From an uncultured Sphingomonas sp. (GTDB taxonomy: Bacteria; Pseudomonadota; Alphaproteobacteria; Sphingomonadales; Sphingomonadaceae): DNA of 45,031 bases. The notes beneath the pieces were generated by a model. The model made no database searches. It was not told where the DNA came from and saw only the letters and a list, made by a program, of their open reading frames with translations. The stretch is from positions 1-45,031 of the forward strand of contig NZ_CAJYTI010000031.1 in assembly GCF_913777625.1 (NCBI RefSeq). Reading direction: 5' to 3'. The translations under genes were made by a program, and so were the position numbers. This document shows, one piece after another, positions 7,848 through 16,981 of the stretch; position 1 is the first letter of the stretch; every line of letters begins with the position of its first letter.

Positions 7848-10103
7848 TCAGCGCGCGATTTCACCCGCTGCCAGCACCGCCAGCGTGACCAGTTCGCTGG
7901 CGGTCGCGGTCATCGGCGCGATCTGCACCGGCTTTTCCATGCCGATCAGCATCGGGCCGATCATCGAATCGCCGCCCAGCTCGCGAAGCAGCTTGGCCGA
8001 GATGTTGGCCGACTGCAGGCCGGGCATGATCAGGATGTTGGCGGGGCCGGAGAGGCGCGCGAACGGATAGTTGGCGAGCAGCTTCGGGTTCAGCGCCACG
8101 TCCGGCGCCATGTCGCCTTCATATTCGAAGGTCACGCCGCGCGCGTCGAGCACCTTCACCGCGTCGCGGATATTGTCGATCCACTTGCCCTCGGGATTGC
8201 CGAAGGTCGAGTAGCTGAGCAGCGCGACGCGCGGTTCATGGCCCATCCGCCGCGCGACCTGCACGGTGCGCTCGGCGATGTCGGCCAGTTCCTCGGCGTT
8301 CGGGCGCTCGCTCACCGTGGTGTCGGCGATGAACACGGTATGCGACTGGCCGACCAGCACATGGATGCCGAACGGCGTGCGGCCGTCGACCGGATCGATC
8401 ACCCGGCGCACCTGGCGCATCGTCTCGGCATAGGTGCGGGTGACGCCGGTGATCATCGCATCGGCATGGCCCATGCGCAGCAGCAGCGAGCCGAAGATGT
8501 TGCGATCGCGATTGACCATGCGCTCGCAGTCGCGGTGCAGATAGCCGCGGCGCTGGAGGCGCTTGTAGAGCGTCTCCACCATCTCGCCGACCAGCGGCGA
8601 GTTGACGCTGTTGTGCAGCTCGAACAGCTCCGGGTTGGCGCCGAGCGCGCGCAGACGGTCGTGCACCGACTCGCGGCCGATCAGCACCGGCGTGCCATAG
8701 CCGCCTTCCTGGAAGGCGATGGCAGCGCGCAGCACCACTTCTTCCTCGCCCTCGGCGAAGATGACGCGCTTCGGCTGGGCGCGGGCGCCTTCATAGGCCA
8801 TGCTGAGCACCGACGTCGTCGGGTTCATCCGGGCGCGCAGCTGCTGGCGATAGGCCGTCATGTCGATGATCGGGCGCGTCGCCACGCCCGAATCCATCGC
8901 GGCCTGCGCCACCGCCGCGGGGATGATCTCGATCAGACGCGGGTCGAACGGCGTCGGGATGATATAGTCCGGGCCGAAGCTGTGCGAGGTGCCATAGGCG
9001 CTCGCGACTTCCTCGGGCACCTGCTGGCGGGCGAGTTCGGCCAGCGCGCGCGCAGCGGCGACCTTCATCGCGTCGTTGATGCCGGTCGCGCGCACGTCGA
9101 GCGCGCCGCGGAAGATGAACGGGAAGCAGAGCACGTTGTTGACCTGGTTCGGATAGTCCGAACGGCCGGTGGCGATGATCACGTCGGGCCGCACGCGCTT
9201 GGCCTCGGGCGGAGTGATCTCCGGATCGGGGTTGGCCATCGCGAAGATGATCGGCTTGGGCGCCATCTTCGCGAGCAACTCGGCCGGCAGTGCATTCGCG
9301 GCGGAGAGGCCGAGGAACACGTCCGCGCCCTCAAGCGCCTCGGCCAGCGTGCGGCGATCGGTCCTGGCGGCGTGCGCCGACTGCCACTGGTTGATGTCTT
9401 CGCGGCCCTGGTAGATCACGCCGGTACGATCGCACATCAGCAGATTGTCGTGCGGCAGGCCCATCGCCTTGATCAGCTCGGTGCAGGCGATCGCGGCGGC
9501 GCCGGCGCCGTTGACCACCATCTTGGTCGTCTTGATGTCGCGGCCGGTCAGGTACAGCGCGTTGATCAGGCCGGCGGCGGCGATGATCGCGGTGCCGTGC
9601 TGGTCGTCATGGAACACCGGAATGTTCATGCGCTCGCGCAGCGTCTGCTCGATCACGAAGCATTCGGGCGCCTTGATGTCCTCGAGGTTGATGCCGCCGA
9701 AGCTCGGCTCCATCAGCTCGACCGCGTCGATGAAGCGATCGACATCCTCGGTCTTCAGCTCGAGGTCGATCGAGTCGACATCGGCGAAGCGCTTGAACAG
9801 CACCGCCTTGCCTTCCATCACCGGCTTGGAGGCCAAGGCGCCGAGATTGCCGAGACCCAGGATAGCGGTACCGTTCGAGATAACGGCGACGAGGTTGCCC
9901 TTCGCCGTGTAATCATAGGCGGTCGCAGGATTTTCGGAGATGGCGAGCACCGGCACGGCGACGCCGGGGGAATAGGCGAGCGCCAGGTCGCGCTGGGTTG
10001 CCATCGGCTTGGAGGCGACGATCTCGATCTTACCCGGGCGGCCTTCGGCGTGATAGCGAAGCGCCTCGCGATCGGAAAACTGGACGTTGCTCTCTTCGGC
10101 CAT
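7848..10103 (-). CDS. maeB: NADP-dependent malic enzyme, MaeB type with phosphotransacetylase-like domain
   Basis: The 751-residue product combines an N-terminal malic enzyme (about residues 15-410; YSPGVAVPVLAI, GNLVAVISNGTAILGLGN, FHDDQHGTAIIAAAGLINAL) with a C-terminal phosphotransacetylase-like domain (about 430-745; FAEGEEEVVLRAA, MGHADAMITGV, LIMPGLQSANIS). It oxidatively decarboxylates malate to pyruvate with NADP+ reduction. In enterobacterial MaeB the C-terminal domain does not act as a phosphotransacetylase but mediates assembly and acetyl-CoA inhibition. The ATG at 10103 has AGGAG eight bases upstream. With aceA in the same window it fits gluconeogenic growth on acetyl-CoA-yielding substrates. 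Confidence 0.96.
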   Translation of the reverse strand: MAEESNVQFSDREALRYHAEGRPGKIEIVASKPMATQRDLALAYSPGVAVPVLAISENPATAYDYTAKGNLVAVISNGTAILGLGNLGALASKPVMEGKAVLFKRFADVDSIDLELKTEDVDRFIDAVELMEPSFGGINLEDIKAPECFVIEQTLRERMNIPVFHDDQHGTAIIAAAGLINALYLTGRDIKTTKMVVNGAGAAAIACTELIKAMGLPHDNLLMCDRTGVIYQGREDINQWQSAHAARTDRRTLAEALEGADVFLGLSAANALPAELLAKMAPKPIIFAMANPDPEITPPEAKRVRPDVIIATGRSDYPNQVNNVLCFPFIFRGALDVRATGINDAMKVAAARALAELARQQVPEEVASAYGTSHSFGPDYIIPTPFDPRLIEIIPAAVAQAAMDSGVATRPIIDMTAYRQQLRARMNPTTSVLSMAYEGARAQPKRVIFAEGEEEVVLRAAIAFQEGGYGTPVLIGRESVHDRLRALGANPELFELHNSVNSPLVGEMVETLYKRLQRRGYLHRDCERMVNRDRNIFGSLLLRMGHADAMITGVTRTYAETMRQVRRVIDPVDGRTPFGIHVLVGQSHTVFIADTTVSERPNAEELADIAERTVQVARRMGHEPRVALLSYSTFGNPEGKWIDNIRDAVKVLDARGVTFEYEGDMAPDVALNPKLLANYPFARLSGPANILIMPGLQSANISAKLLRELGGDSMIGPMLIGMEKPVQIAPMTATASELVTLAVLAAGEIAR

Positions 10104-10445
10104 CCGCTCGGCTCCTAATTTCTCGGACTGTTTGCGCCCCTAAAGCAGCCCGAGACGGCGATTGCAAACCGCAGAAGGGGGATTCCGTGCTTTCCCCTAC
10201 GTCCTTTGGATAGGACGAGCGGCATAGAGCGCGCTGCTCCCCCACCGCCACACCGGCACCAGCCGCGGATCGCACGGGCCGGGCGGCAGCGCCGGCATCC
10301 GCGCATGGGCGAGCAGCAATGCAGCACGCGGGGGAGCATGCACGGACGGGAAGCTCGGCAGGGCGCCGCCTTATCCCCAGTTTCCACCAGCGTCATCCCA
10401 TGGCGGCGGTTGTGCCGCCCCCCGTGCATCCGGTAGCGAGGCACG
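10104..10445. other. 342-base gap between divergent maeB and mutS
   Basis: This gap must hold both promoters. I see a small perfect hairpin (10200-10205 with 10212-10217) and GGCGG/CCGCC hairpins close to mutS. I see no convincing -35/-10 pair or regulator site and no coding sequence I would defend. Confidence 0.5.
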
Positions 10446-13049
10446 ATGTCTTCCGCCGCCCCTACCCCGATGATGGCCCAGTATCTCGCGCTCAAGGAAG
10501 AGGCGGGAGATTGCCTGCTATTCTACCGCATGGGCGACTTTTTCGAACTGTTCTTCGAGGACGCCAAGATCGCCAGCGCGGTGCTCGACATCGCTCTCAC
10601 CTCGCGTGGCGAGCATGATGGCGACAAGATCCCGATGTGCGGCGTGCCAGTGCACGCGATGGAGGCCTATCTCGCCCGGCTGATCAAGGCCGGCCAGCGC
10701 GTCGCCATCGCCAACCAGACCGAAACGCCCGAGGAAGCGAAGAAGCGAGCGGGCTCCAAGGCGCTGGTTTCGCGCGCGATCGTCCGCGTGGTGACCGCGG
10801 GCACGCTCACCGAAGAGGCACTGCTCGACAGCCGCACCGCCAATTGGTGCGTCGCGGTGGGGGAGGCGAGCAGTGGAGTCGCGATCGCCTGCGCTGACAT
10901 TTCCACCGGCCGCTTCGAGCTGATCGAGACCGATGCTGCCCGGCTCGGCGCCGAACTCGCCCGCCTCAATCCCGCCGAGACCATCGCCTGCGAGGCGACC
11001 GAGTTCGCCGAGCTGGCGACCGCGCTTCGGCCGAAGATCGACTTCGACAGCACCGGGGGCGAGGCGCGGCTGAAGCGGCTGTTCGGCGTGGCGACGCTTG
11101 ACGGCTTCGGCCAGTTCTCGCGCGCCGGCCTTGCGGCGGCGGGCGGATTGGTCGCCTATCTGGAGCATACCGCGAAGGGCTCGCTCCCCTTTCTCCGCCC
11201 GCCACGCGTCAGCCGAGCGGAAGCCGCGATGGCGATCGACGCCGCGACACGCGAGAGCCTGGAGCTCACCGTCAGCGCCGCCGGCACCCGCAAGGGCAGC
11301 CTGCTCGACGCCGTCGACCGCACGGTGACCGGCGCCGGCGCCCGCCTGCTAGGCGCCGACATCGCCGCGCCGCTGATGGACCGCGCCGCGATCGACGCGC
11401 GGCTCGATCTCGTCACCCTGTTCCATGACGATGCCGGCCTGCGCGACAGCATCCGCGCGACGCTCCGCGCCCTGCCGGACATTGGTCGCGCGCTCGGCCG
11501 GCTTGCTGCCGGCCGCGGCTCCCCGCGCGACCTCGGCCAGCTCCGCGACGGTCTCGACGGCGCCTGGCGTCTCGGCGAGAAGCTCGACCGCATTGCCGAC
11601 GCGCCGCAGCTGCTCCGCGACCTCGCCCCCCAGCTGCGCGGGCACGGCGCGCTGATCGACCTGCTCACCCGCGCGCTGGTGCCCGAGCCGCCGGTCGACG
11701 CCGCGCATGGCGGCTATATCGCCGAGGGCTATGACGCAGCCCTCGACGATCTGCGCGACGCAGGCGCCGGCGGCCGCCGCGCGATCGCCGCGCTGGAGGG
11801 CGAGTATCGCGCCCGTACCGGCATCACCGCGCTCAAGATCCGCCACAACGGCGTGCTCGGCTATCATATCGAGGTGCCCGCGCGCTCCGCCGATGCACTG
11901 ATGAAGCCGGACAGCGGCTTCACCCATCGCCAGACGCTGGCCGGCGTCGTCCGCTTCAACGCGCCCGAGCTGCACGACGTGGCGGTGAAGGTGACGCAGG
12001 CGGGCGCCCATGCGCTTTCCGCCGAGGCCGCGCATCTGGAAGAATTGACCGGCGAGGCGCTCGCCCGCCGCGAGCCGATCGCCGCCACGGCGGACGCGCT
12101 CGCCCGCATCGACGTCGCCGCCGGGCTTGCCGAACGCGCGGCCGCGGGTGGTTGGGCGCGGCCGGAGCTGGTCGAGCATAGCTGCTTCGACATCGAGGGC
12201 GGGCGGCATCCGGTGGTGGAAGCCGCCGTCGCCCGCGCAGGCGGCCGCTTCGTCGCCAATGACTGCAAGCTTTCCGAAGAGTCGCGCCTCTGGCTGGTCA
12301 CCGGCCCGAACATGGGCGGCAAATCGACGTTCCTGCGCCAGAACGCGCTGATCGCCGTACTCGCCCAGGCGGGCAGTTACGTCCCCGCCGCCCGCGCGAC
12401 GCTGGGGCTGGTCGACCGGCTGTTCAGCCGGGTCGGCGCCTCGGACAATCTCGCGCGCGGCCGCTCGACCTTCATGGTCGAGATGGTCGAGACCGCCGCG
12501 ATCCTCGCCCAGGCGACGCCGCGCAGCTTCGTCATCCTCGACGAGGTCGGCCGCGGCACCTCCACCTATGACGGCCTGGCCATCGCCTGGGCGGTGGTCG
12601 AGGCGATCCACGAGGAAAATCGCTGCCGCTGCCTGTTCGCCACCCATTATCACGAGCTGACCCGACTGGCCGAGCGCTGTGACGCGCTCAGCCTCCACCA
12701 TGTCCGCGCGCGCGAATGGAAGGGCGAACTGGTGCTGCTCCACGAGCTGGCGGAAGGACCGGCGGACCGCAGCTACGGCATCGCCGTGGCACGCCTCGCC
12801 GGCATGTCGCCTGCCACGGTCAGGCGCGCCAAGGCCGTGCTCGACAAGCTCGAAGCCGGCCGCGCCAAGACCGGCGGGCTGGCGGCCGGCCTCGACGACT
12901 TGCCCCTGTTTGCCGCCGCCGCGCAGGCCGAGGAGGAGAAGGTAGACGCGCTCCGCCACGAACTGGACGGCATCGATGTCGATGCGCTCAGCCCGCGCGA
13001 GGCACTGGACGTGCTCTACCGGCTGAAGGGGCTGGCCAAGGAAGCGTAG
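10446..13049 (+). CDS. mutS: DNA mismatch repair protein MutS
   Basis: MutS recognises base mismatches and small loops and recruits MutL. The 867-residue product begins with the mismatch-binding domain, including the FYRMGDFFELFFEDA motif whose phenylalanine stacks on the mismatch. The core, clamp and lever domains follow. The ABC-type ATPase has Walker A GPNMGGKST at about residues 620-628, and Walker B FVILDEVGRGTSTYDG near residues 695-710. THYHELTRL follows. A short C-terminal dimerisation tail is present. The start is supported by GAGG five bases upstream, and the family N-terminal pattern (PMMAQYLALKEE) begins right after it. The gene stands alone. Confidence 0.97.
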   Translation: MSSAAPTPMMAQYLALKEEAGDCLLFYRMGDFFELFFEDAKIASAVLDIALTSRGEHDGDKIPMCGVPVHAMEAYLARLIKAGQRVAIANQTETPEEAKKRAGSKALVSRAIVRVVTAGTLTEEALLDSRTANWCVAVGEASSGVAIACADISTGRFELIETDAARLGAELARLNPAETIACEATEFAELATALRPKIDFDSTGGEARLKRLFGVATLDGFGQFSRAGLAAAGGLVAYLEHTAKGSLPFLRPPRVSRAEAAMAIDAATRESLELTVSAAGTRKGSLLDAVDRTVTGAGARLLGADIAAPLMDRAAIDARLDLVTLFHDDAGLRDSIRATLRALPDIGRALGRLAAGRGSPRDLGQLRDGLDGAWRLGEKLDRIADAPQLLRDLAPQLRGHGALIDLLTRALVPEPPVDAAHGGYIAEGYDAALDDLRDAGAGGRRAIAALEGEYRARTGITALKIRHNGVLGYHIEVPARSADALMKPDSGFTHRQTLAGVVRFNAPELHDVAVKVTQAGAHALSAEAAHLEELTGEALARREPIAATADALARIDVAAGLAERAAAGGWARPELVEHSCFDIEGGRHPVVEAAVARAGGRFVANDCKLSEESRLWLVTGPNMGGKSTFLRQNALIAVLAQAGSYVPAARATLGLVDRLFSRVGASDNLARGRSTFMVEMVETAAILAQATPRSFVILDEVGRGTSTYDGLAIAWAVVEAIHEENRCRCLFATHYHELTRLAERCDALSLHHVRAREWKGELVLLHELAEGPADRSYGIAVARLAGMSPATVRRAKAVLDKLEAGRAKTGGLAAGLDDLPLFAAAAQAEEEKVDALRHELDGIDVDALSPREALDVLYRLKGLAKEA

Positions 13050-13117
13050 GCGCGCGGAGCGTTCGCCAGGCGCTCGGCGCCGGCGTAGATTGCGGCTCCT
13101 CCTTCGGAGTCGCGCCG

Positions 13118-13552
13118 ATGCTCCTGTTCGCCCTGATTGCGACAGCCGCACCGCTTCCTGCCGGGGCGGCTGCCTACATCACCGGCACGCTGCACCTCAC
13201 GCAGTACCGCGCAGTGGCGACCGATCTGAATGGCGACGGGGTGCCCGAGGTGCTCGCCTATGCGGAAGGGCCCGAGCATTGCGGCAGCGGCGGCTGTGAT
13301 CTGTACGTGCTGACCCGACGCTCCCATGGATGGCGGATCGTCACCCGGACGAGCGTCACCCGGCTGCCGATCCGCATGCTGCCCGGCAAGGCGCATGGAT
13401 GGCACGACCTGGGGGTGCATGTCGCCGGCGGCGGGATCCTGCCCGGCCAGGACGTGCGGCTCAGGTTCAACGGTGCGCGCTATCTCGACAACCCCAGCCT
13501 GCTTCCGCCCCGCTCAAAGGGAGCTGCGCCGGGACGCATCCTGCTGCGCTGA
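13118..13552 (+). CDS. Secreted hypothetical protein with VCBS-like calcium motif
   Basis: The 144-residue product starts with a short signal peptide (MLLFALIATAAPLPAGAAA). It contains DLNGDGVPEVLAY, the calcium-binding pattern of FG-GAP/VCBS repeats, and a CGSGGC pair that may form a disulfide in the periplasm. The rest is beta-rich and ends in a basic tail. GGAG lies eight bases before the ATG. Its stop codon abuts the stop of the convergent EAL gene with no gap. I do not recognise a named family. Confidence 0.65.
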   Translation: MLLFALIATAAPLPAGAAAYITGTLHLTQYRAVATDLNGDGVPEVLAYAEGPEHCGSGGCDLYVLTRRSHGWRIVTRTSVTRLPIRMLPGKAHGWHDLGVHVAGGGILPGQDVRLRFNGARYLDNPSLLPPRSKGAAPGRILLR

Positions 13553-15241
13553 TCAGGCAGCCTCGCGGGCCGCGTGCGCTTGGAGGAACGTCGCGGCGTC
13601 GCCGGCGGGAAGCGGCCGCGAGAACAGATAGCCCTGGAATTCGTGGCAGCCGAACGCGCGCAGGAACAGCTGCTGCGTCTCGTCCTCCACGCCTTCCGCC
13701 GTCACGCCAATGCCGAGCGACTGGCCGATGCCGAGCACCGCCTGGATGATCGCGCGCGCATCCTGCGAGCTGCCAAGGTCGCGCACGAAGCTCTGGTCGA
13801 TCTTCACCCGGTCGATCGCCAGCTTGTGGAGGTGCGACAGGCTCGAATAGCCGGTACCGAAATCGTCGAGCACCAGTTGCACCCCTGCCGCGCGCAGCCG
13901 GGCAAGACCTTGCTCAACGCCGCCGTCCATCGCGAGCATCGCGCTTTCGGTAACCTCGAGCTGCAGCTGGCGCGGCTTCATGCCGTGCCGCGCCAGGATG
14001 GCGAGGACCCGGCCGTCGAGATCCGGGCTGCGCAGCTGGATCGGCGAGAGATTCACTGCCAATGCGATCTCCGGGAAGCGCACCATCATCGCGACGGCGC
14101 GATCGAGCACCCAGTCGCCCAGCGGGACGATCAGGCCGCTCGCTTCCGCGATCGGGATGAAACTCGCCGGCGGGATCATCCCCTGTTGCGGATGCTGCCA
14201 GCGGACCAGCGCCTCGACACCGACGACCCGGTGACCGCTGGCATCGATCACCGGCTGGTAATGCACATCCAGCTGATCGCCAGCGACGAGCGCCTGGCGC
14301 AGGTCCGCCTCCAGCGCCCGGCGTTGCTGCACCTCGACGGCGAGCGCTTCGTCGAACAGCCGGAACTCGTTGGCGGAAAGCTGCTTGGCCTCGTAAAGCG
14401 CGAACTCGGCACGCCGGTGCAGCTCGGCCGCCCCCATGCCCGGCTGCGCGCAGGCACAGCCGATGGTAAGCCCCAGCGAGACCTCCCCCGCAGGACTTGC
14501 GAGCGGCAGATCGGCCAACGCGAGCAGCCGACGGCACTCGGCCTCCGCCGCGGCGACGTCGGAGCAATCCGCCATCAGCAGCGCGAAGGTGTCTCCGCCC
14601 GTCCGCGCTACCCGGTCCGACCCGCGGGCAGCGCCCGCGAGCCGGTTCGCAAAAGCACGTAGCAGGGCGTCGCCGGTGCATTCTCCAAACGCATCGTTGA
14701 TGTCCTTGAACTGGTAGAGGTCGATCAGCAGCAGCGCGGGGTGCGCCGCCGTGCGGGCCGCGAGCACCTCGGTCAGCTGATCGTGGAGCGCCGCGCGGTT
14801 GGGCAGCCCGGTAAGCGCATCGTGGAAGGCAAGATGCCGTACCCGTGCCTCGGCATTGCGCAGGGCGGTGATGTCGGTGAGGATGGTCAGCACCAGTGCT
14901 TCGCCGTCCAGCTCGATCCGGCGTCGCCGGGTAACGACGTGGCGCGGGAGGCCGTCATGGCCGTCGATCGTTTCCTCGGTTTCCATGTCCTCGCCCGTGG
15001 CGAGAACCTGGGCATGCTCGGCGGTGAACCGTTCGATCTGGGCAGGCGGGAGATACGCCTCCATCGGGTGGGATAGCCAATAGTCGCGGTCTTGCCCCGC
15101 AAGCGTACAGAAGGCGGCGTTGACCTCGACGAGGCGGTCGTTGCCGTCGATCAGCATCACGGGCGAAGGCAGCGCTTCGAGCATGGCGCGCAAGCAGGCG
15201 CCGCCCGCCGCGCCTCCTTCAATCTGCCCTGACTGCGCCAT
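13553..15241 (-). CDS. PAS-GGDEF-EAL protein, probable cyclic-di-GMP phosphodiesterase
   Basis: The 562-residue product has a PAS sensor domain (about 18-120), a GGDEF domain (about 135-290) and an EAL domain (about 310-550). The diguanylate cyclase signature reads GGDTF at residues 215-219, replacing the conserved glutamate, so synthesis is probably lost. The EAL domain looks complete: EAL at 343-345, VNLSP, LEVTES, DDFGTGYSSL, KIDQSFV and TAEGVE. The net activity is therefore predicted to be hydrolysis of cyclic-di-GMP, with the PAS domain and degenerate GGDEF as inputs. No transmembrane helix is seen. The ATG at 15241 has GGAG six bases upstream. Confidence 0.92.
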   Translation of the reverse strand: MAQSGQIEGGAAGGACLRAMLEALPSPVMLIDGNDRLVEVNAAFCTLAGQDRDYWLSHPMEAYLPPAQIERFTAEHAQVLATGEDMETEETIDGHDGLPRHVVTRRRRIELDGEALVLTILTDITALRNAEARVRHLAFHDALTGLPNRAALHDQLTEVLAARTAAHPALLLIDLYQFKDINDAFGECTGDALLRAFANRLAGAARGSDRVARTGGDTFALLMADCSDVAAAEAECRRLLALADLPLASPAGEVSLGLTIGCACAQPGMGAAELHRRAEFALYEAKQLSANEFRLFDEALAVEVQQRRALEADLRQALVAGDQLDVHYQPVIDASGHRVVGVEALVRWQHPQQGMIPPASFIPIAEASGLIVPLGDWVLDRAVAMMVRFPEIALAVNLSPIQLRSPDLDGRVLAILARHGMKPRQLQLEVTESAMLAMDGGVEQGLARLRAAGVQLVLDDFGTGYSSLSHLHKLAIDRVKIDQSFVRDLGSSQDARAIIQAVLGIGQSLGIGVTAEGVEDETQQLFLRAFGCHEFQGYLFSRPLPAGDAATFLQAHAAREAA

Positions 15242-15505
15242 CTGGCACTCCGCCGCCCTGTTCGACCAGCATGCACCTCTGCCCGCCCGACTCGGCGGCG
15301 GCCAAGTTGGGGCAAGTCCATATCGACATCGTAACTTTTTGCTAATCTTCGGGCGCAGGCTGCGCGGGGGAAGACACCCCAAAATGAAAGAGGTCGCCGG
15401 GCCCCTATCCAGGGTACCCGACGACCCCCGACATGGTCAGCGGCCGGAGCGCTCCAGCCCGGGAGACCATGCGGACCGCTTTACCTGCAGCTGCCGGCGT
15501 TGATT

Positions 15506-15559
15506 GGAGGAAAATACCTCCCGCGCGGCACCACGGACGGAGGACTTCCGTCCGCGCGG
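15506..15559 (-). other. Cluster of hairpins in the leader of the EAL gene
   Basis: Three stems lie in a row. GGAGG (15506-15510) pairs with CCTCC (15517-15521). CGGACGGA (15534-15541) pairs with TCCGTCCG (15547-15554) around a 5-base loop, and an outer stem joins 15521-15525 with 15555-15559. On the minus strand they directly follow the 18-codon frame, as in an attenuator. None ends in a long T-tract. Confidence 0.45.
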
Positions 15560-15564
15560 CAGGG

Positions 15565-15621
15565 TCAGCGGCGCGTCTCCCGAACGAACTGAACCGACCT
15601 CACTGCTGAACCATGAGACAT
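15565..15621 (-). CDS. Candidate 18-aa leader peptide with a full-length Shine-Dalgarno
   Basis: The frame encodes MSHGSAVRSVQFVRETRR. Directly before its ATG the minus strand reads GAAAGGAGGTGATCC (plus 15623-15637), the complete complement of the usual 3' end of 16S rRNA. That is far stronger than any other ribosome-binding site in the window. The frame is followed by a set of hairpins and lies about 320 bases upstream of the PAS-GGDEF-EAL gene on the same strand. A leader peptide controlling that gene is one reading. The alternative is a plus-strand RNA displaying an anti-Shine-Dalgarno CCTCCTTT. No family is recognised. Confidence 0.45.
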   Translation of the reverse strand: MSHGSAVRSVQFVRETRR

Positions 15622-15769
15622 CGGATCACCTCCTTTCGCTTGTTGAAGAGCCTGTGCCTCTCGACACACTTGACATGTAGGATGACCCCGAGTCGTAGAA
15701 CAAGTCTTGTAAAAGATTTTTATCGGTGCGATTCTGGAAGTCTGGGCCGAACGGGTGCCGCGCGCCGGA

Positions 15770-16312
15770 TCATTTCCGGCAGTCCTCCACCACCCGCAGG
15801 ATCTCCGGCCAGGCCGGGATCACCAGCGTCGGCAGGCCAAGCCCCTCCACCACGAACCGCCCGCGGCTATAGCCGATCGCGTCGAGGAAACTGTCGTTCG
15901 CAGCGAAGCTGACGACGATCATGCCGGATGCGCGGGCATCCGGCACCGCGGGTACCCCGCGGACCGCGCTTGTGGTGCGCAGCGTGAGCGTCGCGGCCGT
16001 GGCCGTGGCGCCCATACGGGCCAGCGTCACGCGCCGCGTCGCGAGATCGCAGCGCAGGGTGGCGACCGGCATGCTCCCCGCCACGCCGAAGCTGGCGCTG
16101 CCGCCGCCCGGCTCGGCGCGATAGCGCCAGTCGCCCGGCGTCAGCGGCCAGTCGCGCCAGTCCGCCCCCAGCGTCGGAGCCGGGCGAGGCGCGACAGGAG
16201 TCGCCGCGGGCAGAGGGCGCGGCGCAGGCGCGGGCGGCGCGACGGTCGGGGCGGGCACGCAGCCGGCGAGCGCGACGAGGCCGGCACCGGCGAGCAGGGA
16301 AAGCGAACGCAT
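15770..16312 (-). CDS. Hypothetical lipoprotein
   Basis: The 180-residue product has a lipoprotein signal peptide with the lipobox LAGC, the modified cysteine being residue 18. A proline-rich linker follows (PAPTVAPPAPAPRPLP), typical of a tether. The folded part (about residues 55-180) has alternating strands and ends in LRVVEDCRK. It is likely anchored to the inner or outer membrane. The ATG at 16312 is preferred because it directly precedes the signal peptide; an in-frame ATG at 16333 is possible. I do not recognise a characterised family. Confidence 0.75.
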   Translation of the reverse strand: MRSLSLLAGAGLVALAGCVPAPTVAPPAPAPRPLPAATPVAPRPAPTLGADWRDWPLTPGDWRYRAEPGGGSASFGVAGSMPVATLRCDLATRRVTLARMGATATAATLTLRTTSAVRGVPAVPDARASGMIVVSFAANDSFLDAIGYSRGRFVVEGLGLPTLVIPAWPEILRVVEDCRK

Positions 16313-16401
16313 GGCGCGCTTATGGGGGAGCATGCGCGACGGCTCAACCGGCGGCTGCGGCGATCACGACGGAACGTAAGCTGACGACGACATGTTGGGC
16401 G

Positions 16402-16722
16402 TCAGGCGGCGCGGGGGGCGATCCGGTCGAGCGCACCGTTCATCGCGCGCTTGGCTTCTTCGAGATCGAAATCCATCTGCAGTCCGAGGAAAAAGCCCTC
16501 GGACATGCGGAGGTAGCGCGTCAGGCGCAGATCAGCGTCGGCATCTACGGGCGCCTCACCTGCGACTAATGCTGCCAGCTTCGCCGGGTCGAGACCGGTA
16601 CCGACCGCAACCTCCTCCAGCGAGAGTTCGGACCCGACGAGAAAATCCTCACGCAGGACGTCGCCCGGGTGGACATTGTCCAGCCGGTCCTTATCCGCGA
16701 TGGTAATCCTCGATCCGGACAT
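16402..16722 (-). CDS. higA: HigA-type antitoxin
   Basis: The 106-residue product is an XRE-fold antitoxin of the HigA/VapI group. It has HPGDVLREDFLVGSELSLEEVA at residues about 18-40, then the recognition helix region, and LRLTRYLRMSEGFFLGLQ, a family hallmark. It binds the upstream-encoded HigB and, with it, usually represses the operon. The ATG at 16722 lies inside the 3' end of higB, giving a 32-base overlap, so translation is coupled. Toxin before antitoxin is the normal order for higBA. Confidence 0.9.
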   Translation of the reverse strand: MSGSRITIADKDRLDNVHPGDVLREDFLVGSELSLEEVAVGTGLDPAKLAALVAGEAPVDADADLRLTRYLRMSEGFFLGLQMDFDLEEAKRAMNGALDRIAPRAA

Positions 16723-16975
16723 CGTCCGCGCCTCCGTCGACCCAGCGGAAGGTGATCCGCCACTGGTCGTTGATCCGGACACTATATGTCCCTTTGCGCT
16801 CCCCCTTCAACTCCTCCAGCCGATTCCCCGGCGGCACGCGCAGTTCGAGCGGGCTCTTCACCCGGTTGAGGATACGCAGCTTGCGGCGGGCAGTCTGCTG
16901 CATATCCGGCGGCAACTTGCGGCTGCGCTGACCCGCAAGGATGAGCTCGGCTTCAGACTCGATGCTGCGGATCAT
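16691..16975 (-). CDS. higB: HigB/RelE-family mRNA interferase toxin
   Basis: The 94-residue product matches the plasmid-maintenance killer (HigB) family of RelE-like ribosome-dependent endoribonucleases. Hallmarks are ARRKLRILN in the middle, LEELKGERKGTYSVRINDQWRI in the core strands, and a C-terminal VRIEDYHRG with the usual Tyr-His pair. The core arginine and strand residues appear intact, so activity is plausible. It starts six bases after the upstream XRE-type gene and overlaps higA, making a three-gene unit. Confidence 0.92.
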   Translation of the reverse strand: MIRSIESEAELILAGQRSRKLPPDMQQTARRKLRILNRVKSPLELRVPPGNRLEELKGERKGTYSVRINDQWRITFRWVDGGADDVRIEDYHRG

Positions 16976-16981
16976 TTTGGA

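Noticed and set aside
7797..10118. 773-codon plus-strand open frame
   Set aside because: Antisense to maeB, which has unambiguous malic-enzyme and phosphotransacetylase motifs.
10115..10495. 126-codon minus-strand frame in the maeB-mutS gap
   Set aside because: It overlaps the mutS start and the divergent promoter region, with no ribosome site or domain.
11349..13151. 600-codon minus-strand open frame
   Set aside because: Antisense to mutS; no recognisable domain and shadow-type composition.
15623..15637. Match to the 3' end of 16S rRNA, considered as an rRNA fragment
   Set aside because: Only about 15 bases match and no upstream 16S helix sequence is present. It is better read as a strong ribosome-binding site on the minus strand.
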